Shown here in pieces: positions 23,906 to 35,264 of a DNA stretch of 64,000 nt. Each line of letters begins with the position of its first letter. Within the stretch, counting starts at the first letter, position 1. Below the pieces are notes generated by a model. The model saw nothing but the letters and a program-made list of their open reading frames with translations, had not been told where the DNA came from and ran no database searches. A program made the position numbers and the translations under genes. The stretch comes from Raphanus sativus (taxonomy: Eukaryota; Streptophyta; Magnoliopsida; Brassicales; Brassicaceae), in the NCBI RefSeq assembly GCF_000801105.2, contig NC_079516.1, positions 47,782,908 through 47,846,907 on the forward strand. Direction: 5' to 3'.

Positions 23906-24190
23906 GATCAATGATACTGAGTTTCTGACCCATCAGTGTTGCACCACGTAAGCAGAAAGAGCGATTGTCTGTGGTAACGTCCACTTCATACGTGCACGTG
24001 GGTTTTGACGCGTTTTGTTAGACTGGTTTGACCGTTTGAAAGACTTTAACGTCAAGAAGAGTTCTCTCACTTTTCTGGTACAGATCCTTCCTTTTATATT
24101 TCTATCCCTCAGTATAAAAAAAAATAAAAGTCTTCATTTTAGTTTGCTAAGAAGGCAAATCTACCAGATAATATGTTTTTAAAAGTTTAT
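23906..24190. other. Short spacer
   Basis: No feature was recognised between the MITE and the foldback element. ATACGTGCACGTGGG near 23977 contains a CACGTG palindrome but no gene starts nearby. Confidence 0.3.
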
Positions 24191-24200
24191 AAAAAGTTAG

Positions 24201-25485
24201 GGGAAAATAGCATAAAAAACCTTCAAAGTGGCAATCATTTACACTTTAAGCCCTAAAACTATTTAACTAGCACATTAAACATTTAAATTGGCTTTTGTAT
24301 CACTAAAAACCTTCAACATGATTTACTTGTTCATCAAGCCGAAATTGTTACTTGTTGACCTGTTAACATGATGACATAACAGTCTTTTTTGCTTTATTAT
24401 TAATATTTACTTATATTTAATCATAACTCATCTAAATCATAAATCTTTAGTTAATAAAGCAATTAACAATAAATGAAAAAATCAAAATCAGAAATCATTA
24501 AAAAGTGAAATATTTTTCTTTCAAATGAAAAGGATTTTATTTTCATCTAAAAAATTAATTTCTTCTCACATTTTTATTTTTTAAAGTAAAAAAAGGTCTA
24601 AAATTTTTCTAAAGGGTTAAATGAATGAAAAATTTGATATATGTATTTAAAGTTTTGTTGAAATTATTTATTGATTTCAAAACATTTTATTTAGAAAATA
24701 TATTTTAATTATATAATAAATAAATAAAATAAATATTTTAAAATAAAATAAAACAAAAATAAAACGAAAATATTTTTAATAAGACATAAAATTGTTTATG
24801 AAAATCAAACAAAATCTCAAAATTTTCTAAAATTTTCTTTTAAATCGATATCATCGTTTATGGTAAGACTTTTGACAAACTAATAATGACAATGATGGTT
24901 TTAAATAAATATATCAAAAATGGGAAGTATAAAAATTTTGTTTGAAATTATTTATTAATTTAATTAAATGACACTTTTGATATATATATTTAAAACCCAA
25001 TTTTTATATATTTATTTTCAAAATAAAATTTTCTGAAAATTAGAATTAATAAATAATTTCAATTTTTAAAAAAATATATCGACTTTCACTTAACTCTTTA
25101 GAAAATTTGAGAACCTTTATGAATTAAAAAATTGAAAATAGATCTAATTTTAGAAAAAAATCATTTTCATTTTAAGAAAATATTTCAACTTTTTTTAAAA
25201 AATTGATTTTCTCTATTTATTATTAGTTATTTATATTAACTAAATATTTATGATTAAATGGGTTATAATTAAATATAAGTAAATATTAATAGAAACAAAA
25301 AAACTGACACGTCACCAATTTAACAGGTCAACAAGTCATCATTTTTGCTTGATGAACAAGTAAGTCACGTTGAAGGTTTTTAGTGATACAAAAGTCAACT
25401 TGAATGTTTGATATGCTAGTTAAATAACTTCAGGGTTTAAAGTGTAAGTGAATGCCACTCTGAAGGTTTTTTATGCAATTTTCCC
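24201..25485. mobile_element. Long-TIR foldback element, MULE-like (1285 bp)
   Basis: Left end GGGAAAATAGCATAAAAAAC and right end (other strand) GGGAAAATTGCATAAAAAAC are inverted. The inverted similarity continues inward through ACTTTAAGCCC / GGGTTTAAAGT and CTTGTTCATCAAGC / GCTTGATGAACAAG for hundreds of bases, fading toward the middle near 24850. Flanks AAAAAGTTAG (24191-24200) and AAAAAATTAG (25486-25495) match at 9 of 10 positions, a duplication of Mutator size. No transposase frame. The transcript of this region would fold into one long hairpin. Confidence 0.72.
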
Positions 25486-25495
25486 AAAAAATTAG

Positions 25496-26626
25496 TATAA
25501 TAACACTCATTTGAAAAAGAAAAACTAAGTTACTCTATTCCTAAATTTTAATCTTACTTTCACCATCTTTGAATGAAATCTAAACTATAATGATTAAACT
25601 CAAACCCAAATAAAATTGAATATATTTTGAACTTTTTAGTCAGTGGATTTTCTGAATGTTTGTCTTTGTATAATATTTGTGAAAAAGATATTTAATAATT
25701 ATCTTAGTTTATTCAATCTCGAATGTACGTGTTACTAAACGTTAACGCTCTAACTGAAATTAAAAATCAGATAAATTTGTTTAATTTTATAAATTTAAAA
25801 TATTTATTAAGATTAGAATACAAAATAAAAGAAATTATATAAATTTATAGATTTGTAATGATATTACTACTGTTTTATTTAATACATTTAGACAAATTTC
25901 GATCGATTTTAAGTGATTTAGAACAGTGTAAACTATTTTAAATTTTATAAATAAAATTGTTTAGGATATGACCGAGTTGCTGACTAGATGGATGCCTATA
26001 ACAACTTTCGAAACCTTGCTGGAAACAGAATTTGATAGAAGCCAGGCTTGTAATTTGGTCCACCTCATTGTTAAGACTTGGTTGAATTATGATTCAAGGC
26101 CGTCATCGCCAAATTATTCGCTGCAACTTTGGGGTGGATAGGCTGCATTTTTGCACATATCCCACTAGTGGGCCGCATGTAATCTTTTACTGGGCTGAGT
26201 TTATTTGGTTACCTTCTGTCTACTTTAAGCCCAACATTTGATCGCTTTCTGAGAACTTCTCTAGCATCAATATCTGACTTTTGGTGCTCTAGTAATGAGT
26301 AATGACAATTGAACCATGAGTTTATGTATAATGAATGAATCTGTGTCAATTGTTGTTTCAAAGAAAGAGAAAGGCCACTTTTGGACTTTGGTGTCAATTG
26401 TTGTCTCAGAGGAGGTAAGTTTCTGCAAAGATGTATCGTATGTATAAGTAAAAAAAGCTTAAAAATCGACCATCTCTTTGGTACAAGAAACATACAGTAC
26501 ATATCATATGGAGTGATCCGCTCAACGAAACAGATACAAAACGAGACAATGTATGTTTCAGGTCTAAGATACGCAAATATGATTCTCAAAAAAGAAACAC
26601 ACTAATCCAATGAAGTATACACATGA
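25496..26626. other. Spacer and probable 3' UTR of the adjacent minus-strand gene
   Basis: No gene is supported. GTGTCAATTGTTGT(C/T)TCA occurs twice near 26342 and 26390. The region where the Arabidopsis order would place AGO6 holds no recognisable PAZ or PIWI coding sequence. Confidence 0.4.
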
Positions 26627-27595
26627 TCATCGTCTTCTGCTCCCTCGATAATCCTCCTCACCCTCTTTGTCCTTCAATAAACCCAAGAAAGCGAGAAAAC
26701 CAAAGAAGAAGAAGCCACCAGACCAGTTGCCTCCACCCCCTCCACCTCCACCTCCATCTCCATCATCTCGCGGTGGGAACCCGTCTCCTCCATCATCCAA
26801 GCTTGGTGATTTCTCCTTAGCTGAAAATTCAACAAACCAAGACTCCTCTTTTCAATAGAAGTTCAAATGAGAAGATAACGCATTCGAAGCTTCCTACTAT
26901 CCCTCAATCTAGGGGAATATGATGAAGATAAACAAGTATCTTGAATTGTACATTTCCTAAGAGATGTGAGAAAAGTCTAAAAGTTCATAATTTGGATAAA
27001 TGCATTCCTACTATCCCTCAAAATCTAGGGGACATGTCTCTGGTGCCATTATTACAGAACAAAAGGAGTAAAGAGAGAGAGGAAACATGGGCTTACAGTG
27101 GACAGGAGCTTGTGTTATTGTCGGAGACTCCCGAATAACGGTTTGTGTTTGACCTTGACTTTCACTGCACTTCGCGTTCTGCAAGGGAATTAACACACAA
27201 AAAAAAAGATTGCCAGTTTGATGAATAACGACACCCATCATAACTTCAAGGGCTGAATCAAAAAAAGACACATGTGATTGTCGAGACGTCTTACAGCGGC
27301 GGAGTTGCATATCAAAAGAGATCGCTTTCGACGACTATCCAATCCTAATCCCATCCCCACCGCACTTAACGAGGAGACTCTATCTGGCCTTTTGATTCCT
27401 CCGACGACCAACCCTGAGCTACGAATCCGCACGTTTTCTACACAATAAAGAGGTTCAATCAACAATCCCTCCGATTAGGTTAACAATGAAATCTGAAGGG
27501 GGACTAAGATGAATAATAAGGGAGGGAGGAGAAAGCTCACTGTTGATATTCACCGAAAGCGGAGAAGCTTGGAGGATAGACGCCGCCATCGCCAT
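26627..27595 (-). CDS. Predicted plastid-targeted Gly-rich membrane protein, 4 exons, 157 aa
   Basis: Exons in coding order: 27595-27541, 27437-27295, 27178-27097, 26820-26627; 474 nt in frame, all introns GT-AG. The N-terminus (MAMAASILQASPLSVNIN, then an Arg/Ser-rich stretch to about residue 66) looks like a chloroplast transit peptide. The mature part has an acidic segment (SPSLDDGGDGFPPRDDGDG), a run of nine glycines, a hydrophobic span GGFFFFGFLAFLGLL likely to cross or enter a membrane, and a charged tail ending RGSRRR. It may belong to a conserved family of small chloroplast proteins similar to the YELLOW LEAF 1 group, but I am not sure of the name. It is not at the corresponding Arabidopsis position, so it may have moved here. 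Its start faces COP1 416 bp away. Confidence 0.75.
26896..27036. repeat. Short direct repeat in intron 3 of the plastid-protein gene
   Basis: CCTACTATCCCTCAATCTAG at about 26896 recurs, with two extra bases, as CCTACTATCCCTCAAAATCT at about 27006. CATTCGAAGCTT / GCATTCCTA context precedes each. Confidence 0.6.
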
Positions 27596-28011
27596 GGTTC
27601 AGCAGCTTGACGACGGTGGATTACAAGCAGGAGATGACCGATAGATAGATTATATCGCACACGCGATTTTAGTTGTTGGCAACTTGCATCCAATACCGAT
27701 ACGCCACGTCATAACACTTCTTCATATTTGATTTTAAAACCCTCGATTTATCGTAAAAGTTTATATCGAGGACTAAACCATAGACAACAGAAAGTCCAAA
27801 CGGCGTCGTTCCGAAGATTTTATCACGACAAGAAACGACAGCCACACGCGCGGGAAACTAGCGCGTTGAGACCAACCAACGTGTGTGTTTTGCATCCTCA
27901 GAAAAGAACCACCGTGGATCCCACCTCATATCCACCACTCCCCCCACCCAAAACCAAAATAATACAGTTCAAGAAAAAAGAAAAAAATTGAGAGCAAAAA
28001 GCAGCAAAATT
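27596..28011. promoter_or_regulatory. Bidirectional promoter region, plastid-protein gene (-) and COP1 (+)
   Basis: The 416-bp gap between two divergent ATGs holds both promoters. ACGT cores are present (CCACGTCA near 27703, CAACGTGTG near 27879), along with GCCACACGCGCGGG near 27841. No TATA box stands out, which fits constitutive expression. Confidence 0.5.
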
Positions 28012-31000
28012 ATGGAAGAGATTACGAAGGATCCGATTGTTCCAGCTTCGAAACCCGATCCGAGAACCTCCTCCGTCGTCGGAGAAGGCTTTAACAACGA
28101 CGACGGAGGAGGAAGCGGTGGCGGTTCGGAGATTAAAGCTCTGGATCTGGATAAGGACTTGCTCTGTCCGATTTGTATGCAGGTTATAAAAGATGCTTTC
28201 CTCACGGCGTGTGGGCACAGCTTCTGCTATATGTGTATCATCACCCACCTTAGGAACAAGAGCGATTGTCCCTGTTGTACCCAGCACCTCACCAACAATC
28301 AGCTTTACCCTAATTTCTTACTCGACAAGGTCTCTCTCTCTCTCTGATCTTTCTCACTTACACTCGTGTCTCTCTTTCTTACAAAACATGTTAAGTTACA
28401 GAAATGTTGTTATGTTACTTGTAATAGAAACTTAACTAAAGAAACAAGTGTTCTAGAAAGATTTTTTTTTTTTTTTTTAAAGAAAATAGGTTTAAGTATT
28501 CAAAAAATTGGTCTAGGCGTCCGTCTAAAGAAGGTGTTGTACATTGAATCTATCTATGTCTGAAATGTGTAGCCTTATTTGTATGACTTCTTTGTACTCT
28601 CTGTGTAGCTGTTGAAGAAGACTTCAGCTCGGCATGTGTCGAAAACTGCAACGCCTTTGGATCAGTTTCGGGAAGCACTGCAACGGGTCGGTTTCTGACA
28701 AGCCTTAGTGACCACTTTGTTAACTCTTTTGAAGACATGTTAGTACTTTTTAAATCAGATTTTTGACTTCCTGATTTCTTCCTTAGACAGGGTTGTGATG
28801 TGTCGATTAAAGAGGTTGATAATCTCCTCACACTTCTTGCGGAAAAGAAGAGAAAAATGGAGCAGGAAGAAGCTGAGAGGAACATGCAGATACTCTTGGA
28901 CTTTTTGCATTGTCTGAGGAAGCAGAAAGTTGATGAACTAAATGAGGTTGGTTTTGTCTGGATTCTGGAGTGTAGCATTTGGGTTACCTATTAATAGTTA
29001 TATTTAGCTTCTATGAGGATCTACAGTGGGTAATTCTTGTCGTTTACGCAATGTTACTGTAGGTGCAAACTGATCTTCAGTATATTAAAGAAGACATAAA
29101 TGCAGTTGAGAGGCATAGAATAGATTTATACCGTGCTCGGGATAGGTACTCCGTGAAGCTGCGGATGCTCGGAGATGATCCAAGCACACGAAGTGCGTGG
29201 CTCCTTGAGAAGAATCAGCATGGCTTCAACTCCAATTCTCTGAGCATAAGAGGGGGGAATCCACTAGGGAATTTTCAAAACAAAAAGGTAGAGGGAAAGG
29301 CACAAGGGAGCTCTCATGGGATGTCGAAAAAGGACGCAGTGAGTGGATCAGATTCCCAGAGTTTGAATCAATCAACTGTCTCAATGGCCAGGAAGAAACG
29401 GATCCATGCTCAGGTTTTGATTCTATGCAATGGCTGGCATCTAGATATTTTTTCAATAAGTTTCTTAATAAGTACCCTATCCTCAATTTCTTGTTGATAT
29501 ATTATAGACTTGATTGGCTAATTTTGTCTTGTAGTTCAACGATCTACAAGAATGTTACCTCCAAAAGCGGCGTCAGTTGGTAGACCAACCACAACATACT
29601 AGTCAAGAAAGTGATAATAGTGTAGTGCGTAGGGAAGGCTACAGCCACGGCCTTGCGGATTTTCAAAACGTGCTGACTACGTTTACTCGCTACAGGTTTG
29701 AGTTAGTGGAATGTCCCTTTTTCTAATTGGTTGCATCAGAGATGTTTTAAAACCATCTGGATTTTTGATTACACTCTTTATGTACAGTCGTCTGAGAGTT
29801 ATAGCGGAGATCCGGCATGGGGATATATTTCATTCAGCCAACATTGTATCAAGGTGATTGATTTCTTTCTCCTTGTTCATTATATCAGCTGACAGATAGT
29901 GTAACTATTGAAAGATGCTTTACCATAATGTTGAGCTCACTGAAAGAGAGGGTCTTGTTTTTCTTTGCAGCATAGAGTTTGATCGTGATGATGAGCTGTT
30001 TGCCACTGCTGGTGTTTCTAGATGTATAAAGGTTTTTGACTTCTCTTCGGTAAGTTCAAAAAATCTTGGAGAGCATTCATTTATTTACATACCAATTGAA
30101 TCATCTTTTCTTAATATTGCATAGAACAAATGTATGTCCAAATATTTACCAAATTGTTAGATTTTAGTACTCTGTCTTTATAAAAGAATAGTTGAAGATG
30201 GTTGAGCATATTTTTTCAGGTTGTAAACGAACCGGCAGATATACAGTGTCCAATTGTGGAGATGTCAACGCGCTCTAAACTTAGTTGTTTGAGTTGGAAT
30301 AAGCATGAGAAAAATCATATAGCAAGCAGTGATTATGAAGGAATAGTAACTGTATGGGATGTAACTACTAGACAGGTGATTATTTTGTCCCCTACTAATC
30401 CCAGCATCGCACCTTTAAGATATATTCATTTTCATGAAGTGTGTGTGTGTGCAATGTATCTAAATTTTTATTTAAAACAACTGGTGACAGAGTCTTATGG
30501 AGTATGAAGAGCACGAAAAACGTGCCTGGAGCGTTGATTTTTCGCGAACAGAACCATCTATGCTTGTATCTGGTAGTGATGATTGTAAGGTATGTTGAAA
30601 CTCTGCAATGTATCTGGAGTATGAAGAGCACATTAGTTAATTAACCTATTGTTATCTGTGTTTGAACCAGGTTAAAGTTTGGTGCACAAGGCAGGAAGCA
30701 AGTGTGCTTAACATTGATATGAAAGCAAACATATGTTGTGTCAAGTACAATCCTGGCTCAAGCAACTTCATTGCGGTATATATACTTTCATCACTTCACC
30801 AACCTTGCATCTCACATTGATTCTAATCATGTTTGAGCTACCCGATCACGATCAGCTTTACACTACTACACATCTTCAGTTAAGCGTATTGACTTATTGC
30901 AGGTTGGATCAGCTGACCATCACATCCATTATTACGATCTAAGAAACATAAGCCAGCCACTTCATGTCTTCAGTGGACACAAGAAAGCGGTCTCCTATGT

Positions 31001-31530
31001 GAAGTTTTTGTCCAACAACGAGCTCGCGTCTGCGTCTACTGATAGCACACTACGCTTATGGGATGTCAAGGACAACTTGCCAGTAAGATTACTTCCCAAG
31101 TCAGTCTTGGCTATGTTGTTCAATATTAATTTATGCGTTTTTCTTTTTAATTTTCAGGTTCGGACATTTAGAGGACACACTAACGAGAAGAACTTTGTGG
31201 GTCTCACAGTGAATAGCGAGTATCTCGCCTGCGGAAGCGAGACAAACGAAGTATATGTATATCACAAGGTTCACAAAATCTGAAACCTCTGCCTCCATTT
31301 ATCATTTAAACATGTTGAATCTCTCGTTGCTCAAGTATTTGGTGGATTTGGGATTGCAGGAGATCACGAGACCTGTGACATCGCATAGGTTTGGATCACT
31401 AGACATGGAAGAAGCAGAGGAAGAGGCGGGTTCATACTTTATTAGTGCGGTTTGCTGGAAGAGTGATAGTCCCACGATGCTGACTGCGAATAGCCAAGGA
31501 ACCATCAAAGTTTTAGTACTCGCTGCTTGA
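28012..31530 (+). CDS. COP1: COP1 E3 ubiquitin ligase, RING, coiled coil and WD40, 13 exons, 676 aa
   Basis: Exons: 28012-28329, 28609-28686, 28791-28946, 29063-29413, 29535-29695, 29788-29853, 29971-30049, 30220-30375, 30491-30589, 30671-30775, 30903-31082, 31158-31268, 31360-31530; 2031 nt in frame. COP1 is the substrate-recognition E3 that, with SPA proteins, ubiquitylates light-signalling factors such as HY5 in darkness. The RING spans residues 52-89 (CPICMQ...CGHSFC...CPCC), with all metal ligands present. A coiled coil follows (about 130-210), then a basic region with RKKRIHAQ. The WD40 propeller occupies about 375-676, with intact repeats such as GSDDCKVKVW and [13 protein letters not shown], and the tail TIKVLVLAA. 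Length is within one residue of the Arabidopsis protein. AATAAA at 31576 could end the transcript. Confidence 0.97.
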
Positions 31531-32293
31531 TTGTAATAAATATTACTACTAACAAGATTTAAAGCTTCTTCAATCAATAAAAGTTTTAGTACCCTATATT
31601 GTATTTAGTGCGAGTTATATAAAGAGAATCAATTTGTCAAAGTAGGGTTCATCATTTGCAAAGCTACTCTGTATTGTAATGCTTGACTTGAATCCCTTGA
31701 GAAGAATTTGTATCAAAAGTGGAACAAGGGATCATTATAGCTATATTCTTAATTATTAGTCCCATTTTGGTTATTAAATAAAGAGACAAATTGCCTCTTT
31801 GATATTCATAAAAACAATTTAGCTAAGTCATGAAAAAATACTGCAGAAACACAAATGGTTGCATGGATCAATAGCTTTAATTTATACATTATAAGCTGTA
31901 AACCATATTTTATGAAATGAAACATAAATAGTGTTAAATGTCTTATATTGTAGACATGGGATGAGGACAAAAACCTTGGCTGACTTGCAAAGCGTCCGAA
32001 CAACCACCCCACCCCAAGCGATGTTAACGTGTTGCAGCAACATTGCAGAAGATTTTTTTTTATTTTTTTTTTTTTATTTTTTTTTCAGTTTTTGTTGTCC
32101 ATGATAATTGAATATCCTCTTTTTTTTTGGCTATGGTGATATTGATGCTAATTGAATAGCTTGTGTCATGATTTGACATTATGTAATATGTACACTTAAT
32201 TAGTACTTAATCACTCTATAGTAACGCACAGAATGTGATTGTGTGTGAACACGTTCTCATTAAACGGCCATACTAATACTATTGTAATAGTAA
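31531..32293. other. COP1 downstream region
   Basis: It contains the 3' UTR and AT-rich spacer with a long T-rich tract at 32049-32095. No gene supported. Confidence 0.5.
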
Positions 32294-33386
32294 CTAGATT
32301 CTGATCCGCTCTTTAAAAGGGCGGATATATTTTTTGTTTTAAATTTAGTTTTTATATTTGTGTTTTCTTTGTGATTATATTCGTATGTTTCTTTGTAATC
32401 ATATAATCATATTTGTGTGTAAATCTTAATCAAAATATATTTTATTAAATAATGACAACTTAAAAATTTATCCGATATACGTTCGGTTAAGGATGGGTTG
32501 CAGATCAAATCCGTCTATAGAACCCGTTTAAAACCCAAAAACTTGCTAGTAACCCGCGATTTGATATCATTGGTCTGATAAAAATAAAAAATATCTAATA
32601 ATTTTTTTTTGCTCAAGTTACTCATATACTTTAAAATATTACATAAATTTGTGATTCTTGGACTTTTAAGAAACTTTTATTATATCATCCTAATACAAAT
32701 GATAATATGAAAAAAGAAATATTGATATGCTAATATTAGTTTATTTTCGTTATTAACTTACTGATCTTTTACCGGCTGATTTTCATATATTTGAAATCAC
32801 CTAACCAACATTTTCGAGAAGCCAGACAGTAGAAAAAATGATTAATAGCACAGTTTGAAAATGAGTACTATATTAATGCATGGGATAACTATAATATATA
32901 TCTAATATACTCTAATGTGTGATATAAGAAAATATAATATAATATTATACAATTATATATTATGGAATCTAGAAAACTATACGATTTAGACTGGTTCACT
33001 TTTAAACCACGAAAATTATATTTAAAACAATAAAAAAATATAATAATTACATGAGTGCAAAAGTTACATATATATATATATATCGACATATATACAAAAT
33101 CTCGTTGATGACTCATAGGAGGGATATAATTTTGGTATAACGTTTTAGTCGACCAAACAATTATGTATGATAAATAAGAGTGTTGACTAAGATATTGTTA
33201 GAGAAGTAAAAGGTAACTTTTGAAAGGAAATGAGTAAAAAGCGGGTTAATATATGGTATAATCTTATTGAGTAGCATATTGTTATAAATCTAAAGTAAGA
33301 CCAAAAAAAGTTAAGTTTAACTAAAGGGTGCAATAACTTTGTTTAAGTAGATTTTTTCAGAATGTTTTTTCTTTTAATAGTATAGA
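32294..33386 (-). mobile_element. Non-autonomous Helitron A (1093 bp)
   Basis: Read on the minus strand, the element begins TCTATACTATTAAAAG (5' end at 33386). It ends with a hairpin (GCCC...GGGC type, 32310-32325) and CTAG at 32297-32294 followed by T. An (AT)n run sits at about 33069-33083. No RepHel coding sequence. The 5' end directly touches the 3' end of Helitron B. Confidence 0.75.
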
Positions 33387-34876
33387 CTAGATTTTGATCC
33401 GCCCTTCAAAGGGCGGGTATATTTTTGTTTTACATTTTTTTAGAAATTTTAATTTCATGTTTGTGTATTCTTTGTAATTCATATTTGTGTTTTCTGTGAT
33501 CATATTTGTGTAAATATTACTTTTTAAAAAATTCAGTAAAAGATTTTGATAATTATATTGAATTTGTGATTTTTCATAACTATAAACACTTCTATCATAG
33601 TCATTTCATATATTAATTGTACTTTATTTCTAACAACTATAAATTTTTATTTTTCTTAAATAAAAAATAATATTATTTTTGATCCATGTTTTCAAAGTGC
33701 AAATTTATTTGCCGAAACAAATTAAATTTTTTAAATATAAATTTATATTTCTGACTATTTATTTACATTTAAATGTTACAAAGAAAGCATTATATATGTG
33801 AATATTATAATAGGTTTAACGTTTTAATAAAAATAATTTTGATGATGAAATATATAATCAGGTTTAAATAAAACCAGAATATTGTGGTATTTATTAGCAT
33901 TTTGAATTATTCACGCAATTAAATATTCGTACTCGAAAAACCAATATAGAATCTATCTCATAAGTCTAGGCCTCGAATCTGATTAAATTGGACCTATATA
34001 TTAAAATATTAATTTATTATATTTATCCAAATTTTGCTAAATTTAATTTATGATATAGTTTTAGTATATTTTCATATATGATATGAATCCACGGCACCAG
34101 TGGTAAATCTAGTGATTTACATTGAATTCAGCTTAGATTTTGAATTAAATTATAAAATTTCTATTTAGAAATCCCATACAATTAAAAATCCATCAAATTT
34201 TCATTTATCCGTGATTTTGTAATGGTGGACCCGAAAAATTGAGATAAATTTAATTATCTTTTAATTATTTAATTTCATGATAATTATTATTTATCGGCAA
34301 AATCCTAATTTTGTAGATATATTAGTTAAATAAATTTGTATTTCATGAATTGAAATAAAAATCTAATTATTTTTATTTTATATTAACTTTTTCAATGGTA
34401 AATAATATTATATTAATTATTTATTTTATTAAAAGGTCAGGGTTAGTAAATATAAAGCATAAACTTAGATTTTAAATATTAGTAGTCATAATAGTAAGAA
34501 TAAAGGTGGTTATTAATTTGGATTAATTAATGTATTATTGTTGATTAATAACATATATTTTCCGTAGCAAAATGTGCATATATTTTCAAAAAAGTGCTGT
34601 AATTATTATACATATTTAAATCGACATATATCAATAATTTATTTGTACATTTTCATAAATGTTGTAGTTATGGATCCTAGAATATAGGAATTAAAGGAAA
34701 ACATTTATAAAATATTTGGGTTTTTTTAGTAAGTCCCGACTATTATGGAGTTAAAAGGTGGTTACAAAATATTTATTTAGATTCAGTTATAAAATATATG
34801 GTTTTTTATTGTGGAAAAAATAATTGTTGGACATAATCCATATCAATTGGACATGTTGAAGAATTAATAGTATAGA
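33387..34876 (-). mobile_element. Non-autonomous Helitron B (1490 bp), same family as A
   Basis: On the minus strand it begins TCTATACTATTAATTC at 34876, preceded by A. It ends with the hairpin CCCGCCC TTTGAAGG GCGG and ATCAAAATCTAG at 33387. The first 13-14 bases and the 3' hairpin match Helitron A, so the two belong to one family. AT-rich and non-coding inside. Confidence 0.75.
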
Positions 34877-35081
34877 TCCCTGTGCATTTGGATACGTAAC
34901 TCTGGATTAGCATGAAGTAAGTGTATGAACAGCTGCATGCTTTGGGAAAGGAATCCCATGGCCAGACATTTTTGTTTTTTGTTCTTTTTTTTTCTAATTC
35001 CTAAAGACGTTACATGCGTGACATGCTCACATATGATATTATATCCTAGTCATTATAATTGGGTGGGCTGAAAAACTAAAT
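34877..35081. other. Spacer between Helitron B and the Copia element
   Basis: No feature was recognised. It ends with the GCTAT target-site copy at 35082-35086. Confidence 0.4.
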
Positions 35082-35086
35082 GCTAT

Positions 35087-35257
35087 TGAGAAGTTCTGTA
35101 ATCGTAAATCGTTTTTCTATCTTCATTCATGACCAGAAGGTCTTTCTTATATACACATCAGAGATCGTAATCCTATCAAGACTAGGAAACATAATATAAC
35201 TTAGATAAGGAGAAACTATTAGATAAGGCTAATCTAAATCTTATGTATATCGTAATA
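35087..35257 (-). repeat. Copia 3' LTR
   Basis: 171 bp; plus-strand start TGAGAAGTTCTG and end ATCGTAATA, same as the partner at 39718-39888. Bordered outside by GCTAT. Confidence 0.93.
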
Positions 35258-35264
35258 CCCTCCC

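Noticed and set aside
26623..26858. Plus-strand Pro-rich frames such as PPPPPPPPPSP
   Set aside because: They are the antisense of the Gly-rich run in the minus-strand plastid-protein gene.
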